Position numbers and translations under genes: made by a program | Notes under the pieces: generated by a model | What the model was told of the DNA's origin: nothing | The model's input: only the letters and a program-made list of their open reading frames with translations | The model's database searches: none | Source of the DNA: Aurantimonas sp. Leaf443 | GTDB taxonomy: Bacteria > Pseudomonadota > Alphaproteobacteria > Rhizobiales > Rhizobiaceae | Reading direction: 5' to 3' | DNA length: 64,000 bases | Assembly: GCF_001425575.1 (NCBI RefSeq) | Contig: NZ_LMRD01000002.1 | Location: forward strand, 76,191 to 140,190 | Part shown: piece by piece, positions 1 through 9,223 of the stretch | Position numbering within the stretch: position 1 is the first letter of the stretch | Layout: every line of letters begins with the position of its first letter

Positions 1-2132
1 AGGTGCGCGCGGGCCGCGTCGTCATCGCGAGCGGCGCCCACGAGCGCCCGCTCGTCTTCGCGAACAACGACCGGCCGGGCATCATGCTCGCCGAGAGCGT
101 GCGCGCCTTCCTCAACCGCTACGCGGTCGCGCCCGGCCGGCGCATCGTCTTCGCCACCAGCGGCGCCTCCGCCTATACGGCCGCGCTCGACGCAAGGCGC
201 CTCGGGCTCGACGTGACCATCGTCGACATCCGCCTCGAGGCCGATTGCGGGCCGGAACTGCGCGACGCGCGGGAGGCGGGCATCGCGGTCCTTGCCGGCC
301 ATACGGTCATCGGGGCGACCGGCACCAAGCGGGTGTCCGGCCTCGTCGTCGCGCCGATCGGGACGGGCGGGCGCATCGGGGCCCATGCGACGCTGCCCTG
401 CGACTGCGTCGGCATGTCCGGCGGCTGGACGCCCTCGGTCCATCTCTTCTCGCAGTCGCGCGGCAAGCTCGCCTTCGACGCCGCGCTCGACGCCTTCGTG
501 CCCGGCCAGTCGGTGCAGGCGGAGGTCTCGGCCGGTGCCTGCCGCGGGATCTACGACCTCGCCGCCGTCGTCGCCGACGGCGCTAAGGCCGGCGGCGGCG
601 AGGCCTTCGTCGAGGCGACGCCGACGCGCACGGGCTTCCAGCCGGTCCGCGTCCTGCCGACCGACGCCGATCCCGCCAAGGTCAAGGCCTTCGTCGACTT
701 CCAGAACGACGTGACGGCCAAGGACATCCGCCTCGCCGTGCGCGAGGGCTTCGAGTCGATCGAGCACGTCAAGCGCTACACCACGACGGGCATGGCGACG
801 GACCAGGGCAAGACGTCGAACATGAACGCGATGGGCCTCGTCGCCGGCCTTCTCGACCGCCCGCTGCCCTCGGTCGGCACCACGACCTTCCGCCCGCCCT
901 ACACGCCCGTCACCTTCGGCGCGCTGGTCGGCCCGGCGCGCGGCGCCCTCTTCGAGCCGGTGCGCAAGACGCCGATCGATCCGTGGGCAGAGGCGCAAGG
1001 GGCCGTGTTCGAGCCGGTCGGCCAGTGGCGCCGGGCGCGCTACTTCCCGAAGGCCGGCGAGACGATGCAGGCCGCCGTCGACCGCGAGTGCCTTGCCGTG
1101 CGCCGCACCGTCGGCATGTTCGACGCGTCCACGCTCGGCAAGATCGAGGTCGTGGGGCCGGACGCGGCCGAGTTCATGAACCGCATCTACACCAATGCCT
1201 GGGCCAAGCTGAAGCCGGGCGGTTGCCGCTACGGGCTTATGCTGCGCGAGGACGGCTTCGTCTACGACGACGGCGTCGTCGCGCGCCTTGCCGAGGACCG
1301 CTTCCACGTCACCACGACCTCGGGCGGCGCGCCGCGAGTCCTGCGCCACATGGAGGACTATCTCCAGACCGAGTGGCCGGACCTCGACGTCTTCCTGACC
1401 TCGATCACCGAGCACTATGCGGTGATCGCGCTGCAGGGGCCGAACGCGCGCAAGGTTCTGGCGCCCTTCGTCAGCGACATCGACCTCTCGGACGCCGCCT
1501 TCCCGCACATGACCGTGCGCACCGGCTTCGTCTGCGGCGTGCCGACGCGCCTCTTCCGCGTCTCCTTCACGGGCGAGCTGGGCTTCGAGATCAACGTGCC
1601 CGCCGATTACGGGCTGGAGGTCTGGAAGACGCTCTTCGAGGCGGGCCAGGCCTTCGGCCTCGTGCCCTACGGCACCGAATCCATGCATGTCCTGCGCGCC
1701 GAGATGGGCTATGTCGTCGTCGGCCAGGAGACGGACGGCACCAACATTCCCGAGGATATCGGCCTGTCCGGTCTCGTCTCCAAGGCGAAGCCGGATTTCG
1801 TCGGCAAGCGCTCTCTGGCGCGGCCCGACATGGTCGCCAGGGGGCGCAAGCAGCTCGTCGGCCTTCTCGCCGCCGACCCGGCCGAGGTGCTGGAGGAGGG
1901 CGCGCAGATCGTCGCCGATCCCGCAGAGGCCATCCCGATGACCATGCTCGGCCATGTGACGTCGAGCTACCACTCGGCCAATTGCGGCCGCTCCATCGCC
2001 ATGGCCATGCTCGCCGACGGGCAGGCGCGCATGGGGCAGACGCTGCACGTGACGACGCCGACCGGCTTCACGCAGGCCGTCGTCGCCCCGTCCGTGTTCC
2101 TGCAGCCGACCGGGGAGAAGACCGATGCTTGA
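1..2132 (+). CDS. soxA: Sarcosine oxidase alpha subunit, N-terminus outside window
   Basis: Alpha subunit of heterotetrameric sarcosine oxidase, a cytoplasmic flavoenzyme that demethylates sarcosine to glycine and passes the methyl carbon to tetrahydrofolate. The frame is open from the left edge, so roughly the first 290 residues of a family protein of about 1000 residues are missing, including the first dinucleotide-binding motif. The visible 709 residues keep the end of the FAD/NAD-binding part, the conserved TTTGMATDQGKTSN segment near visible residue 260, the RPPYTPVTFG signature near 297, and then a GcvT-like folate-binding domain with its C-terminal barrel. It overlaps soxG by 8 bases; soxB and soxD are presumably just upstream. 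Family assignment is firm. Confidence 0.95.
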   Translation, partial: VRAGRVVIASGAHERPLVFANNDRPGIMLAESVRAFLNRYAVAPGRRIVFATSGASAYTAALDARRLGLDVTIVDIRLEADCGPELRDAREAGIAVLAGHTVIGATGTKRVSGLVVAPIGTGGRIGAHATLPCDCVGMSGGWTPSVHLFSQSRGKLAFDAALDAFVPGQSVQAEVSAGACRGIYDLAAVVADGAKAGGGEAFVEATPTRTGFQPVRVLPTDADPAKVKAFVDFQNDVTAKDIRLAVREGFESIEHVKRYTTTGMATDQGKTSNMNAMGLVAGLLDRPLPSVGTTTFRPPYTPVTFGALVGPARGALFEPVRKTPIDPWAEAQGAVFEPVGQWRRARYFPKAGETMQAAVDRECLAVRRTVGMFDASTLGKIEVVGPDAAEFMNRIYTNAWAKLKPGGCRYGLMLREDGFVYDDGVVARLAEDRFHVTTTSGGAPRVLRHMEDYLQTEWPDLDVFLTSITEHYAVIALQGPNARKVLAPFVSDIDLSDAAFPHMTVRTGFVCGVPTRLFRVSFTGELGFEINVPADYGLEVWKTLFEAGQAFGLVPYGTESMHVLRAEMGYVVVGQETDGTNIPEDIGLSGLVSKAKPDFVGKRSLARPDMVARGRKQLVGLLAADPAEVLEEGAQIVADPAEAIPMTMLGHVTSSYHSANCGRSIAMAMLADGQARMGQTLHVTTPTGFTQAVVAPSVFLQPTGEKTDA

Positions 2133-2709
2133 GTTCAACCTCCTCCGCCGCACGTCCGCCGTCGTGCCCCTGCCCGAGACGCCGGGCGCCTCGGTCGGCG
2201 TGACGCCGCTGCCCCCGGAAGGGCGGCTCTCGTTTCGCGCCAGGGCGAAGGCGCTCGCCGGCCGCGCCGATGTCGCGGGCTTTCCCCTGAGCGGGGCGAT
2301 GAACACGCGCACGCTCGCCGGCGAGCGCGCCGCGCTGAAGGTCGGCCCGGACGAATGGGTGCTGGTCTGCCCGGCCGGCGAGTGCGAGGAGGCGATGGAG
2401 GCGGTGGCCGCCGCGATGGGCGGGGCGCCCCATTCGCTGGTCGACGTCTCGCATCGCGACGTCTCCTTCGAGGTCGCCGGGCCGGATGCGGCGGCCGTCG
2501 TCAATGCCGGCTGCCCGATCGACCTGTCGCCCGCGGCCTTTCCCGTCGGTTCGGCGACGCGCACGCTCCTCGGCAAGTCCGACATCGTCCTGGCGCGCAC
2601 CGGCGCCGACACGTTCCGCATCACCGCCTGGCGCTCCTTCGCGCCCTACGTCCAGGCCTTCCTGGCGGACGCCGCCAGGGATTTCGGCCCCGGCCACGTC
2701 CGGGACTGA
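2125..2709 (+). CDS. soxG: Sarcosine oxidase gamma subunit
   Basis: Gamma subunit (194 residues) of heterotetrameric sarcosine oxidase, a small subunit with a GcvT-like fold and no cofactor of its own in characterised enzymes. The protein has the family pattern VDVSHRDVSFEVAGPDA in the middle and a C-terminal segment containing TFRITAWRSFAPYV. Its length is normal for the family (about 180-210). The ATG lies inside the end of soxA, which points to translational coupling. Together with soxA it completes the last demethylation step (sarcosine to glycine) of the betaine pathway encoded downstream. Confidence 0.92.
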   Translation: MLEFNLLRRTSAVVPLPETPGASVGVTPLPPEGRLSFRARAKALAGRADVAGFPLSGAMNTRTLAGERAALKVGPDEWVLVCPAGECEEAMEAVAAAMGGAPHSLVDVSHRDVSFEVAGPDAAAVVNAGCPIDLSPAAFPVGSATRTLLGKSDIVLARTGADTFRITAWRSFAPYVQAFLADAARDFGPGHVRD

Positions 2710-2790
2710 CTTCGATATCAGACACATAGTAGAATGCGGGCCCATGGCCGCCGGGCGCGGCCGCGGTCATCCAACCGGGAGACATCAGGA

Positions 2791-4068
2791 ATGACCGATC
2801 TCGTCTCGCAGCTGATGAACCGGCGCAAGGGCCACACGCTGCCCGCGCCCTTCTACACCGATCCCGCGATCTTCGAAGCGGACATGGAGGTCATCTTCGG
2901 CCGCCACTGGCTCTTCGTGGGCGTGGAGCCGGACGTGCCCGAGCCCGGCGACGTGATGGTCGTCGATATCGGCACGAACTCCGTCGCGATCCTGCGCGAC
3001 GACGACGGCGTGGTGCGCGCCTTCCACAATGTCTGCCGCCATCGCGGCGCGCGCCTCGTCCACGAGGAGAAGTCCACCGTCGGCAATCTCGTCTGCCGCT
3101 ACCATTCCTGGGTCTACGACACGACCGGGCAGCTCATCCATGCCGAGCACATGGGCGAGGGCTTCGACAGGTCCTGCCACGGGCTGAAGCCCGTGCACGT
3201 GCGCTCGCTCGAGGGGCTCATCTTCGTCTGCCTCGCCGAGGAGCCGCCGCAGGACTTCGACGAGCTGGAGCGCGTGATGGCGCCCTATCTCGCGCCCCAC
3301 AACCTGCGCGAGACGAAGGTGGCCTACAGCCACGACCTCATCGAGCCGGGCAACTGGAAGCTGACGATGGAGAACAACCGCGAGTGCTATCACTGCGGGG
3401 CGAACCATCCCGAGCTCACCGTGCCGCTCTTCGCCTACGGCTTCGGCTTCGCGCCGGAGGAGCTCGGCGAGGAGGAGCGCGAGCACGCCGCCGCCTATAC
3501 GTGCCTCCTCAACGACAATCACCGCGACTGGGAGGCCGCCGGCCTGCCCTCGCGCGAGGTCGACCGGCTGGACGACATGGTGACGGGCTTCCGCACCGAG
3601 CGCCTGCCGCTGGCGGGGGCGGGCGAGAGCCATACGCTGAGCACCGAGCGCGCCTGCCGCAAGCTTCTCGGCGACATGACCAACGCGAAGGCCGGCGCCC
3701 TGCATTTCTGGACCCAGCCCAATTCCTGGCACCATTTCATGGGCGACCATGCCGTGGTCTTCTCGGTCCTGCCGCTCGATGCCGGCCGCTCGCTCCTGCG
3801 CACCAAATGGCTCGTCCACAAGGACGCGGTGGAGGGCGTCGACTACGACCTCGAGAATCTCATCGGCGTGTGGATGGCGACCAACCAGCAGGATTCCGAC
3901 CTCGTCGGCTACTGCCAGAAGGGCGTGACCTCGGCCGGCTACGAGCCCGGTCCCTACTCGCCCCACACCGAGATGCTCGTGGAGAAGTTCATCGACTGGT
4001 ATGTCGGCCGGATGCTGTCGCATCTGGGCGAGACGCCGTCGGTCTTCGGAAAGATCGCCGCCGAATGA
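2791..4068 (+). CDS. gbcA: Glycine betaine monooxygenase, Rieske oxygenase subunit
   Basis: Oxygenase component that demethylates glycine betaine to dimethylglycine (425 residues). The Rieske [2Fe-2S] ligands are visible as C82-x-H84 and C102-x2-H105. The mononuclear iron site is marked by NNRECYHCGANH with H201 and H206. I chose the ATG at 2791 because alignable sequence (MTDLVSQLMNRRKG) begins there; an in-frame upstream codon at 2734 would add 19 low-complexity residues. It overlaps gbcB by ATGA and is followed by dgcAB and ETF genes, which favours glycine betaine as substrate over the related stachydrine demethylase activity. The substrate is inferred from context. Confidence 0.9.
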   Translation: MTDLVSQLMNRRKGHTLPAPFYTDPAIFEADMEVIFGRHWLFVGVEPDVPEPGDVMVVDIGTNSVAILRDDDGVVRAFHNVCRHRGARLVHEEKSTVGNLVCRYHSWVYDTTGQLIHAEHMGEGFDRSCHGLKPVHVRSLEGLIFVCLAEEPPQDFDELERVMAPYLAPHNLRETKVAYSHDLIEPGNWKLTMENNRECYHCGANHPELTVPLFAYGFGFAPEELGEEEREHAAAYTCLLNDNHRDWEAAGLPSREVDRLDDMVTGFRTERLPLAGAGESHTLSTERACRKLLGDMTNAKAGALHFWTQPNSWHHFMGDHAVVFSVLPLDAGRSLLRTKWLVHKDAVEGVDYDLENLIGVWMATNQQDSDLVGYCQKGVTSAGYEPGPYSPHTEMLVEKFIDWYVGRMLSHLGETPSVFGKIAAE

Positions 4069-5177
4069 ACGCGCCCGTCGCCAGCCCGCCCGGCCAGCCC
4101 GTGCCCACCGGCTCCTTCCGCTGGGAGCCGGAGGAGGACGACGTCCTCCTGTGCCGCGCCGTGCGCGAGGAGACGCACGACGTGAAGACCTTCGTCTTCG
4201 CGCCGCGCAACGCCCGCCAGTTCGCCTTCCTCTCCGGCCAGTTCCTGACCTTCGAGTTCGAGATCGGCGGCGAGACGATCCATCGCTGCTACACGATCTC
4301 CTCGGCCCCGACGCGGCCCGACACGGTCTCCATCACCGTCAAGCGCGTGCCGGGCGGCCCGGTCTCCAACTGGCTGCACGACCATTTCAGGCCGGGCATG
4401 ATGCTGCGGGCGACCGTGCCGATGGGCGACTTCACCTGGTCCGGCATGAAGGCGCCGAAATATCTCTTCCTCTCGGGCGGCTCGGGCGTCACGCCGATGA
4501 TGTCGATGACGCGCTCGTCCTACGATCTGGCGCTCGTCGCCGACATCGCCTTCGTGCACGCCGCCCGCACGCCCGCCGACATCGTCTTCCGCGACGAGCT
4601 GGAGATGATGGGCCGGCGCAACCGCTCGATCCGCCCGACCTTCGTCGTGGAGGCCGACAGCCCGGCCGAGACCTGGACGGGCTATCGCGGCCGCCTCGAC
4701 GAGGCCAAGCTTTCCGCCATCTGCCCGGACTTTCGCGAGCGCGTCGTCTTCGTCTGCGGCCCCGCGCCCTTCATGACGGCGGTGCGCGCCATGCTGCAGG
4801 CCGCCGGGTTCGACATGGCCCGCTACCACCAGGAGAGCTTCGACTTCTCCGAGCTTGCCGCCAGCGAGCAGGCCGAGATCGCCGACGCGCAGGGCGCCAT
4901 CGATTCCACGGCGCGGGTGTTCCAGCTGGACTTCGCCAAGAGCCGGCGCATGGTCGAGTGCCCCGAGGGCATGACCGTGCTGGAAGCCGCGCGCCGCGCC
5001 GGCCTGCGCCTGCCCTCGTCCTGCTCCAAGGGCCTGTGCGGCACCTGCAAGTCGAAGCTGACCTCGGGCAGCGTCGACATGAAGCATGGCGGCGGCATCC
5101 GCCAGCGCGAGATCGACGCCGGCATGGCGCTGCTCTGCTGCTCCCGCCCCTTGAGCGACCTCGTCATCGAGCGCTGA
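4065..5177 (+). CDS. gbcB: Glycine betaine monooxygenase, ferredoxin-reductase subunit
   Basis: Reductase component (370 residues) that supplies electrons from NAD(P)H to the Rieske oxygenase GbcA. The N-terminal FAD domain carries the FNR-type motif RCYTISSAPTR near residue 75. A nucleotide-binding domain follows with the segment LSGGSGVTPMMSM near residue 140 and VFVCGPAPFM near 230. A C-terminal plant-type [2Fe-2S] domain has CSKGLCGTC and a later CC pair. The start is the ATG that overlaps the gbcA stop codon as ATGA, so the two subunits are probably coupled. An open frame extends further upstream but only as a shadow of gbcA. Confidence 0.9.
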   Translation: MNAPVASPPGQPVPTGSFRWEPEEDDVLLCRAVREETHDVKTFVFAPRNARQFAFLSGQFLTFEFEIGGETIHRCYTISSAPTRPDTVSITVKRVPGGPVSNWLHDHFRPGMMLRATVPMGDFTWSGMKAPKYLFLSGGSGVTPMMSMTRSSYDLALVADIAFVHAARTPADIVFRDELEMMGRRNRSIRPTFVVEADSPAETWTGYRGRLDEAKLSAICPDFRERVVFVCGPAPFMTAVRAMLQAAGFDMARYHQESFDFSELAASEQAEIADAQGAIDSTARVFQLDFAKSRRMVECPEGMTVLEAARRAGLRLPSSCSKGLCGTCKSKLTSGSVDMKHGGGIRQREIDAGMALLCCSRPLSDLVIER

Positions 5178-5219
5178 CCCGGCCCCGCGCCGCCGACCCG
5201 AAGGAAGGGCCACAGCACC

Positions 5220-7274
5220 ATGATCGCCAACGCCGAAGCCCTCCTGAAGCCCCTGACGATCAAGGGCCTCACCATCCGCAACCGGGTGATGTCGACGAGC
5301 CATGCGCCGGGCTACGGGCGGGACGGCAAGCCGCAGGAGCGCTACCAGCTCTATCACGAGGAGAAGGCGAGGGGCGGCATCGGCCTCACCATGTTCGGCG
5401 GCTCCTCCTCCGTCGCGCTCGACAGCCCGGCGGCGCCCTGGAACCAGATCTCGGTCGCCGACGAGTCCGTCGTCCCGCATTTCCGGGCCTTCGCCGACCG
5501 GGTCCACCGGCACGGCGCCAAACTGATGATCCAGCTGACGCATATGGGCCGGCGCACCAAGTGGGACACCGAGCACTGGTTCCCCGTGGCCTCGCCCTCC
5601 GCGACGCGCGAGCCCGCCTCGCGCTCCATCGCCAAGGAACTGGAGCCGGAGGAGATCGCGCGCATCGTCGCCGACTTCGCCAGCGCTGCCCGCCGCTGCA
5701 GGGAGGGCGGGCTCGACGGCTGCGAGATTTCCGCCGCCCACGGCCATCTCGTCGACCAGTTCTGGTCGGCCCGCTCCAACCGACGTACGGACAAGTATGG
5801 CGGCAGTCTGGAGAACCGCATGCGTTTCGGCATCGAGGTTCTGACGGCCATGCGCGAGGCGGTCGGCGACGACTACGTGATCGGCATGCGCATGTCGGGC
5901 GACGAGATGCGCCGGGGCGGCCTCAGCCAGGAGGACTGCATCGCCATCGCCGTCGACTACGCCGCGCGCGGGCTCGTGGACTTCCTCAACGTGATGGGCG
6001 GCGAGGCGAGCGACCATCTCGCCCATGCCGTCTCGCTTCCCAATATGTCCTTCCCCGTCGCGCCCTTCCTGCCGCTCGCCTCGGCGGTCAAGCGCGAGGT
6101 GGACGTGCCGATCTTCCACGCCCAGCGCGTGACGGATCTGGCGACGGGCGCGCGCGCGCTCGCCGAGGGCCATGTGGACATGATCGCCATGACGCGCGCC
6201 CACATCGCCGACCCCCATCTCATGCGCAAGCTGATCGAGGGCCGCGCCGACGACATCCGCCAATGCGTCGGCGCCGGCTACTGCATCGACCGCATCTATG
6301 CCGGCGGCGACGCGCTCTGCATCCAGAACGCGGCGACGGGCCGCGAGGCGACCATGCCCCATGTCGTGGAGAAGGCGCCGGCGCGCAAGGTCGCGGTCGT
6401 CGTCGGCGGCGGCGTCGCGGGGCTGGAGGCGGCCCGCGTCCTCGCCGAGCGCGGCCATAAGGTGACGCTCTTCGAGAAGTCCGACCGGCTCGGCGGGCAG
6501 GTGACCATCGCCGCGAAGGCGACCTGGCGCGAGGCGCTCTCGGGCATTCCGCGCTGGCTGGCCGCGCAGGTGACGAAGCTCGGCGTCGACGTGCGCCTCA
6601 ACACCGAGGCCGGCGAGGCCGAGATCGCGGCGCTATCGCCCGACATCGTCGTGGTGGCGACGGGCGGCCTTCCCGTCCGGGGCGAGGCCGTCGGCCACGA
6701 GAACGCGGTCACCACCTGGGACGTCCTGGAGGGGCGCGTCGAGCCGGCCGGCACGGTCCTCGTCTACGACGAGATCGGCGGCCACAACGCCGCCTCGACC
6801 GCCGAAGCGCTGGCGCGGCGCGGCTGCCTCGTCGAGATGGTCACCCACGACCGCATGGCGGCCGAGGAGGTCGGCACCACCAACCAGCCCGTCCATCTGC
6901 GCGAACTCTACAGGCTCGGCGTCGTGATGAGCCCGAATCTCGAACTCATCGAGATCTATCCGGAAGGCAACCGGATGATCGCGGCCCTGCGCAACACGAT
7001 GACCGACGCCGAGGAGGAGCGGGTCGTCGACGGCGTCGTCGTCGACTACGGCACGCGACCGGTGGACGACCTGCATTTCGCCCTGAAGGCGGGCGCCAGG
7101 AACCGCGGCCTCACCGACCAGGGCGCCATCGTGCGCGGCGAGCCGCAGCCCTTCGAGGTCAACGGGGCGGGCGAAGCGCCGGGCTACACGCTCTACCGCA
7201 TCGGCGACGCGGTGGCCGGGCGCAACATCCACGCCGCGATCTACGACGCGCTGCGCCTCTGCAAGGACCTGTGA
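5220..7274 (+). CDS. dgcA: Dimethylglycine demethylase subunit DgcA (OYE/TMADH-like)
   Basis: FMN-dependent oxidoreductase of the trimethylamine-dehydrogenase/2,4-dienoyl-CoA-reductase type (684 residues), expected to demethylate dimethylglycine to sarcosine with DgcB. Residues 1-360 form the Old-Yellow-Enzyme barrel, with the SAAHGHLVDQFWS motif near residue 175. The segment from about 390 has a dinucleotide-binding GGGVAGLEAARVLAERG motif. Between them, where TMADH has four iron-sulfur cysteines, the visible pattern is C-x5-C followed by one later cysteine before IQNAATGRE. It ends in a GTGA overlap with dgcB. Assignment rests on sequence type plus the gbc/sox context. Confidence 0.88.
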   Translation: MIANAEALLKPLTIKGLTIRNRVMSTSHAPGYGRDGKPQERYQLYHEEKARGGIGLTMFGGSSSVALDSPAAPWNQISVADESVVPHFRAFADRVHRHGAKLMIQLTHMGRRTKWDTEHWFPVASPSATREPASRSIAKELEPEEIARIVADFASAARRCREGGLDGCEISAAHGHLVDQFWSARSNRRTDKYGGSLENRMRFGIEVLTAMREAVGDDYVIGMRMSGDEMRRGGLSQEDCIAIAVDYAARGLVDFLNVMGGEASDHLAHAVSLPNMSFPVAPFLPLASAVKREVDVPIFHAQRVTDLATGARALAEGHVDMIAMTRAHIADPHLMRKLIEGRADDIRQCVGAGYCIDRIYAGGDALCIQNAATGREATMPHVVEKAPARKVAVVVGGGVAGLEAARVLAERGHKVTLFEKSDRLGGQVTIAAKATWREALSGIPRWLAAQVTKLGVDVRLNTEAGEAEIAALSPDIVVVATGGLPVRGEAVGHENAVTTWDVLEGRVEPAGTVLVYDEIGGHNAASTAEALARRGCLVEMVTHDRMAAEEVGTTNQPVHLRELYRLGVVMSPNLELIEIYPEGNRMIAALRNTMTDAEEERVVDGVVVDYGTRPVDDLHFALKAGARNRGLTDQGAIVRGEPQPFEVNGAGEAPGYTLYRIGDAVAGRNIHAAIYDALRLCKDL

Positions 7275-9223
7275 CGGCGATGGCGGGCGCCGCGCTCCTG
7301 CCCTGGCTGGTGATCGCGATGGCGCTCGTCGCAGCCGTCCAGATCGGTCGCCGGATGCGGCTCTGGCGCGCCGGCCGCCCCGCGCCGGTCGACTGGATCG
7401 CCGGGCTTAAGGCGCTGCCGCGGCGCTATCTCGTCGACGTGCACCATGTCGTCGATCGCGAGCCCGGCGCCTCGCGCATGCATGTGCCGGTGGCCGGCGG
7501 GCTGGTGGCGGCCTGCACGCTCTCGCTCCTCGCCCTCGTCCCCGCGCTCGCCGCCTCGCGCCTCGTCTGGGCGGCCGTCGCGCTCGCCTTCGCCGCCATG
7601 CTCGCCGGCGCGCTGAGCGTCGGCGCGCGGCGCTATCCCCGCAAGCTGCCGCGCCTCTCCGCCGGCCGCTTCATGCGCCTGCCCGTCCTGCTCCTCGCCT
7701 TCGCCGGCGGGGGGCTCGCGGCGGCGGGCCTTGCGGTGGCGGGCGATCCGCTGCCGTCCCTGTCGCTCGCCGCCGTCCTCGTCGCGGCTCTCGGCGGGCT
7801 GTCGCTCGCGCTCGAAGTCGCGCGCGGGCCCATGCGGCATGCCCTCGCGGGCGCCGCCCATCTCGTCGCCCATCCAAGGCCCGAGCGGTTCGTGTCCGAA
7901 GGCCCGCGCGGGGCCGCCACGGGTCTGGCGCCGCTCGATCTGACCGCCGGGACGCTCGGTGCCGGGACGCCGTCGGACTTCGCCTGGAACCGCCTCCTCT
8001 CCTTCGACGCCTGCATCCAGTGCGGGCGCTGCGAGGCGGCCTGTCCGGCCTTCGCCAGCGGCCAGCCGCTGAGCCCCAAGCATCTCATCGTCGATCTGGC
8101 GATGGCGCAGGCCGGCGGCGCGTCCGCCTATGGCGGCGCGCCCTATCCGAACGCGAGGGCCGTCTCGGGCGAGGGCGGGCTGCACGCGCCGGTGATCGGC
8201 ACCGGCGCGATGGTCCATCCCGACACGCTCTGGTCCTGCACGACCTGCCGGGCCTGCGTCGAGGAATGCCCGATGATGATCGAGCATGTCGACGCGATCG
8301 TCGACCTGCGCCGCTTCCAGGTGATGGAACTCGGCGCCGTGCCGAAGAAGGCCGTGGCGCCGCTCGACCATTCGCGCGGCTGCGACGAGCCGAACGGCCG
8401 CGCGCTCGCCGCCCGCACCGATTTCGCCGCGGGCCTCGGTCTGCGCACCTTCGCCGAGGTGCGGCGCGCCGACGTCCTCCTCTGGCTCGGCCAGGGCGCC
8501 TACGACATGCGCGTGCAGCGCACGCTGCGCGCGGTGATCGTCCTCCTGCAGAAGGCGGGCGTCGATTTCGCGGTGCTCGGGCCTGAGGAGCGCGACTGCG
8601 GCGACCTCGCCCGCCGCCTCGGCGACGAGGCGACCTTCCAGCGGCTCGCGCGCGACACGATCGAGACCCTGTCGCGCTACGCCTTCGCCCGGATCGTGAC
8701 GGCCGATCCGCACGCGCTGCACACGCTGCGCAACGAATACCGCCCCTTCGGCGGGACCTGCGAGGTCGTCCATCACAGCGCCTTCCTCGCCGAACTCGTG
8801 GCGGAGGGGCGCCTTGCGCCGGGCGCTCTCGCCGGCAGCGTTACCTATCACGACCCCTGCTATCTCGGCCGCTACAACGGCGAGTTCGACGCGCCGCGCG
8901 CCCTTCTCGACGCTCTCGGACTTGAACGGCGCGAGATGGCCCGCTCGGCCCGCCGGTCCCTGTGCTGCGGGGGCGGGGGCGGCGCGCCCGACGCGGACGT
9001 TTCGGGAACCGTGCGCATTCCCGACCTGCGCATGGCGCAGGCGAAGGAGACCGGCGCGGCCACGCTCGCCGTCGCCTGCCCGCAATGCATGGGCATGCTC
9101 GAAGGCGTCACCGGCGAACGGCCCGAGGTGCGCGATCTCGCCGAACTGCTGCTCGAGGCGGTCGAGCGCGGCCGGCCGGGTGTGCCGGCGACAGTGCCGG
9201 CGCGCGCCGCGGTGCCGGCATGA
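7271..9223 (+). CDS. dgcB: Dimethylglycine demethylase subunit DgcB (Fe-S, CCG-domain)
   Basis: Membrane-associated iron-sulfur protein (650 residues) thought to carry electrons from DgcA to the ETF proteins and respiratory chain. Several hydrophobic segments lie in the first 190 residues. Two [4Fe-4S] motifs follow: CIQCGRCEAACP near residue 250 and CTTCRACVEECP near 325. The C-terminal half has heterodisulfide-reductase-like cysteine signatures, HDPCYLGRYN near 525, SLCCGGGGG near 565 and ACPQCMGML near 605. The start is GTG at 7271, overlapping the dgcA stop; an ATG three codons later is an alternative. It overlaps etfA by ATGA. Confidence 0.88.
   Translation: MTAMAGAALLPWLVIAMALVAAVQIGRRMRLWRAGRPAPVDWIAGLKALPRRYLVDVHHVVDREPGASRMHVPVAGGLVAACTLSLLALVPALAASRLVWAAVALAFAAMLAGALSVGARRYPRKLPRLSAGRFMRLPVLLLAFAGGGLAAAGLAVAGDPLPSLSLAAVLVAALGGLSLALEVARGPMRHALAGAAHLVAHPRPERFVSEGPRGAATGLAPLDLTAGTLGAGTPSDFAWNRLLSFDACIQCGRCEAACPAFASGQPLSPKHLIVDLAMAQAGGASAYGGAPYPNARAVSGEGGLHAPVIGTGAMVHPDTLWSCTTCRACVEECPMMIEHVDAIVDLRRFQVMELGAVPKKAVAPLDHSRGCDEPNGRALAARTDFAAGLGLRTFAEVRRADVLLWLGQGAYDMRVQRTLRAVIVLLQKAGVDFAVLGPEERDCGDLARRLGDEATFQRLARDTIETLSRYAFARIVTADPHALHTLRNEYRPFGGTCEVVHHSAFLAELVAEGRLAPGALAGSVTYHDPCYLGRYNGEFDAPRALLDALGLERREMARSARRSLCCGGGGGAPDADVSGTVRIPDLRMAQAKETGAATLAVACPQCMGMLEGVTGERPEVRDLAELLLEAVERGRPGVPATVPARAAVPA

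Noticed and set aside
3954..6458. Open minus-strand frame of over 800 codons
   Set aside because: It is antisense to gbcB and dgcA, which have clear cofactor motifs.
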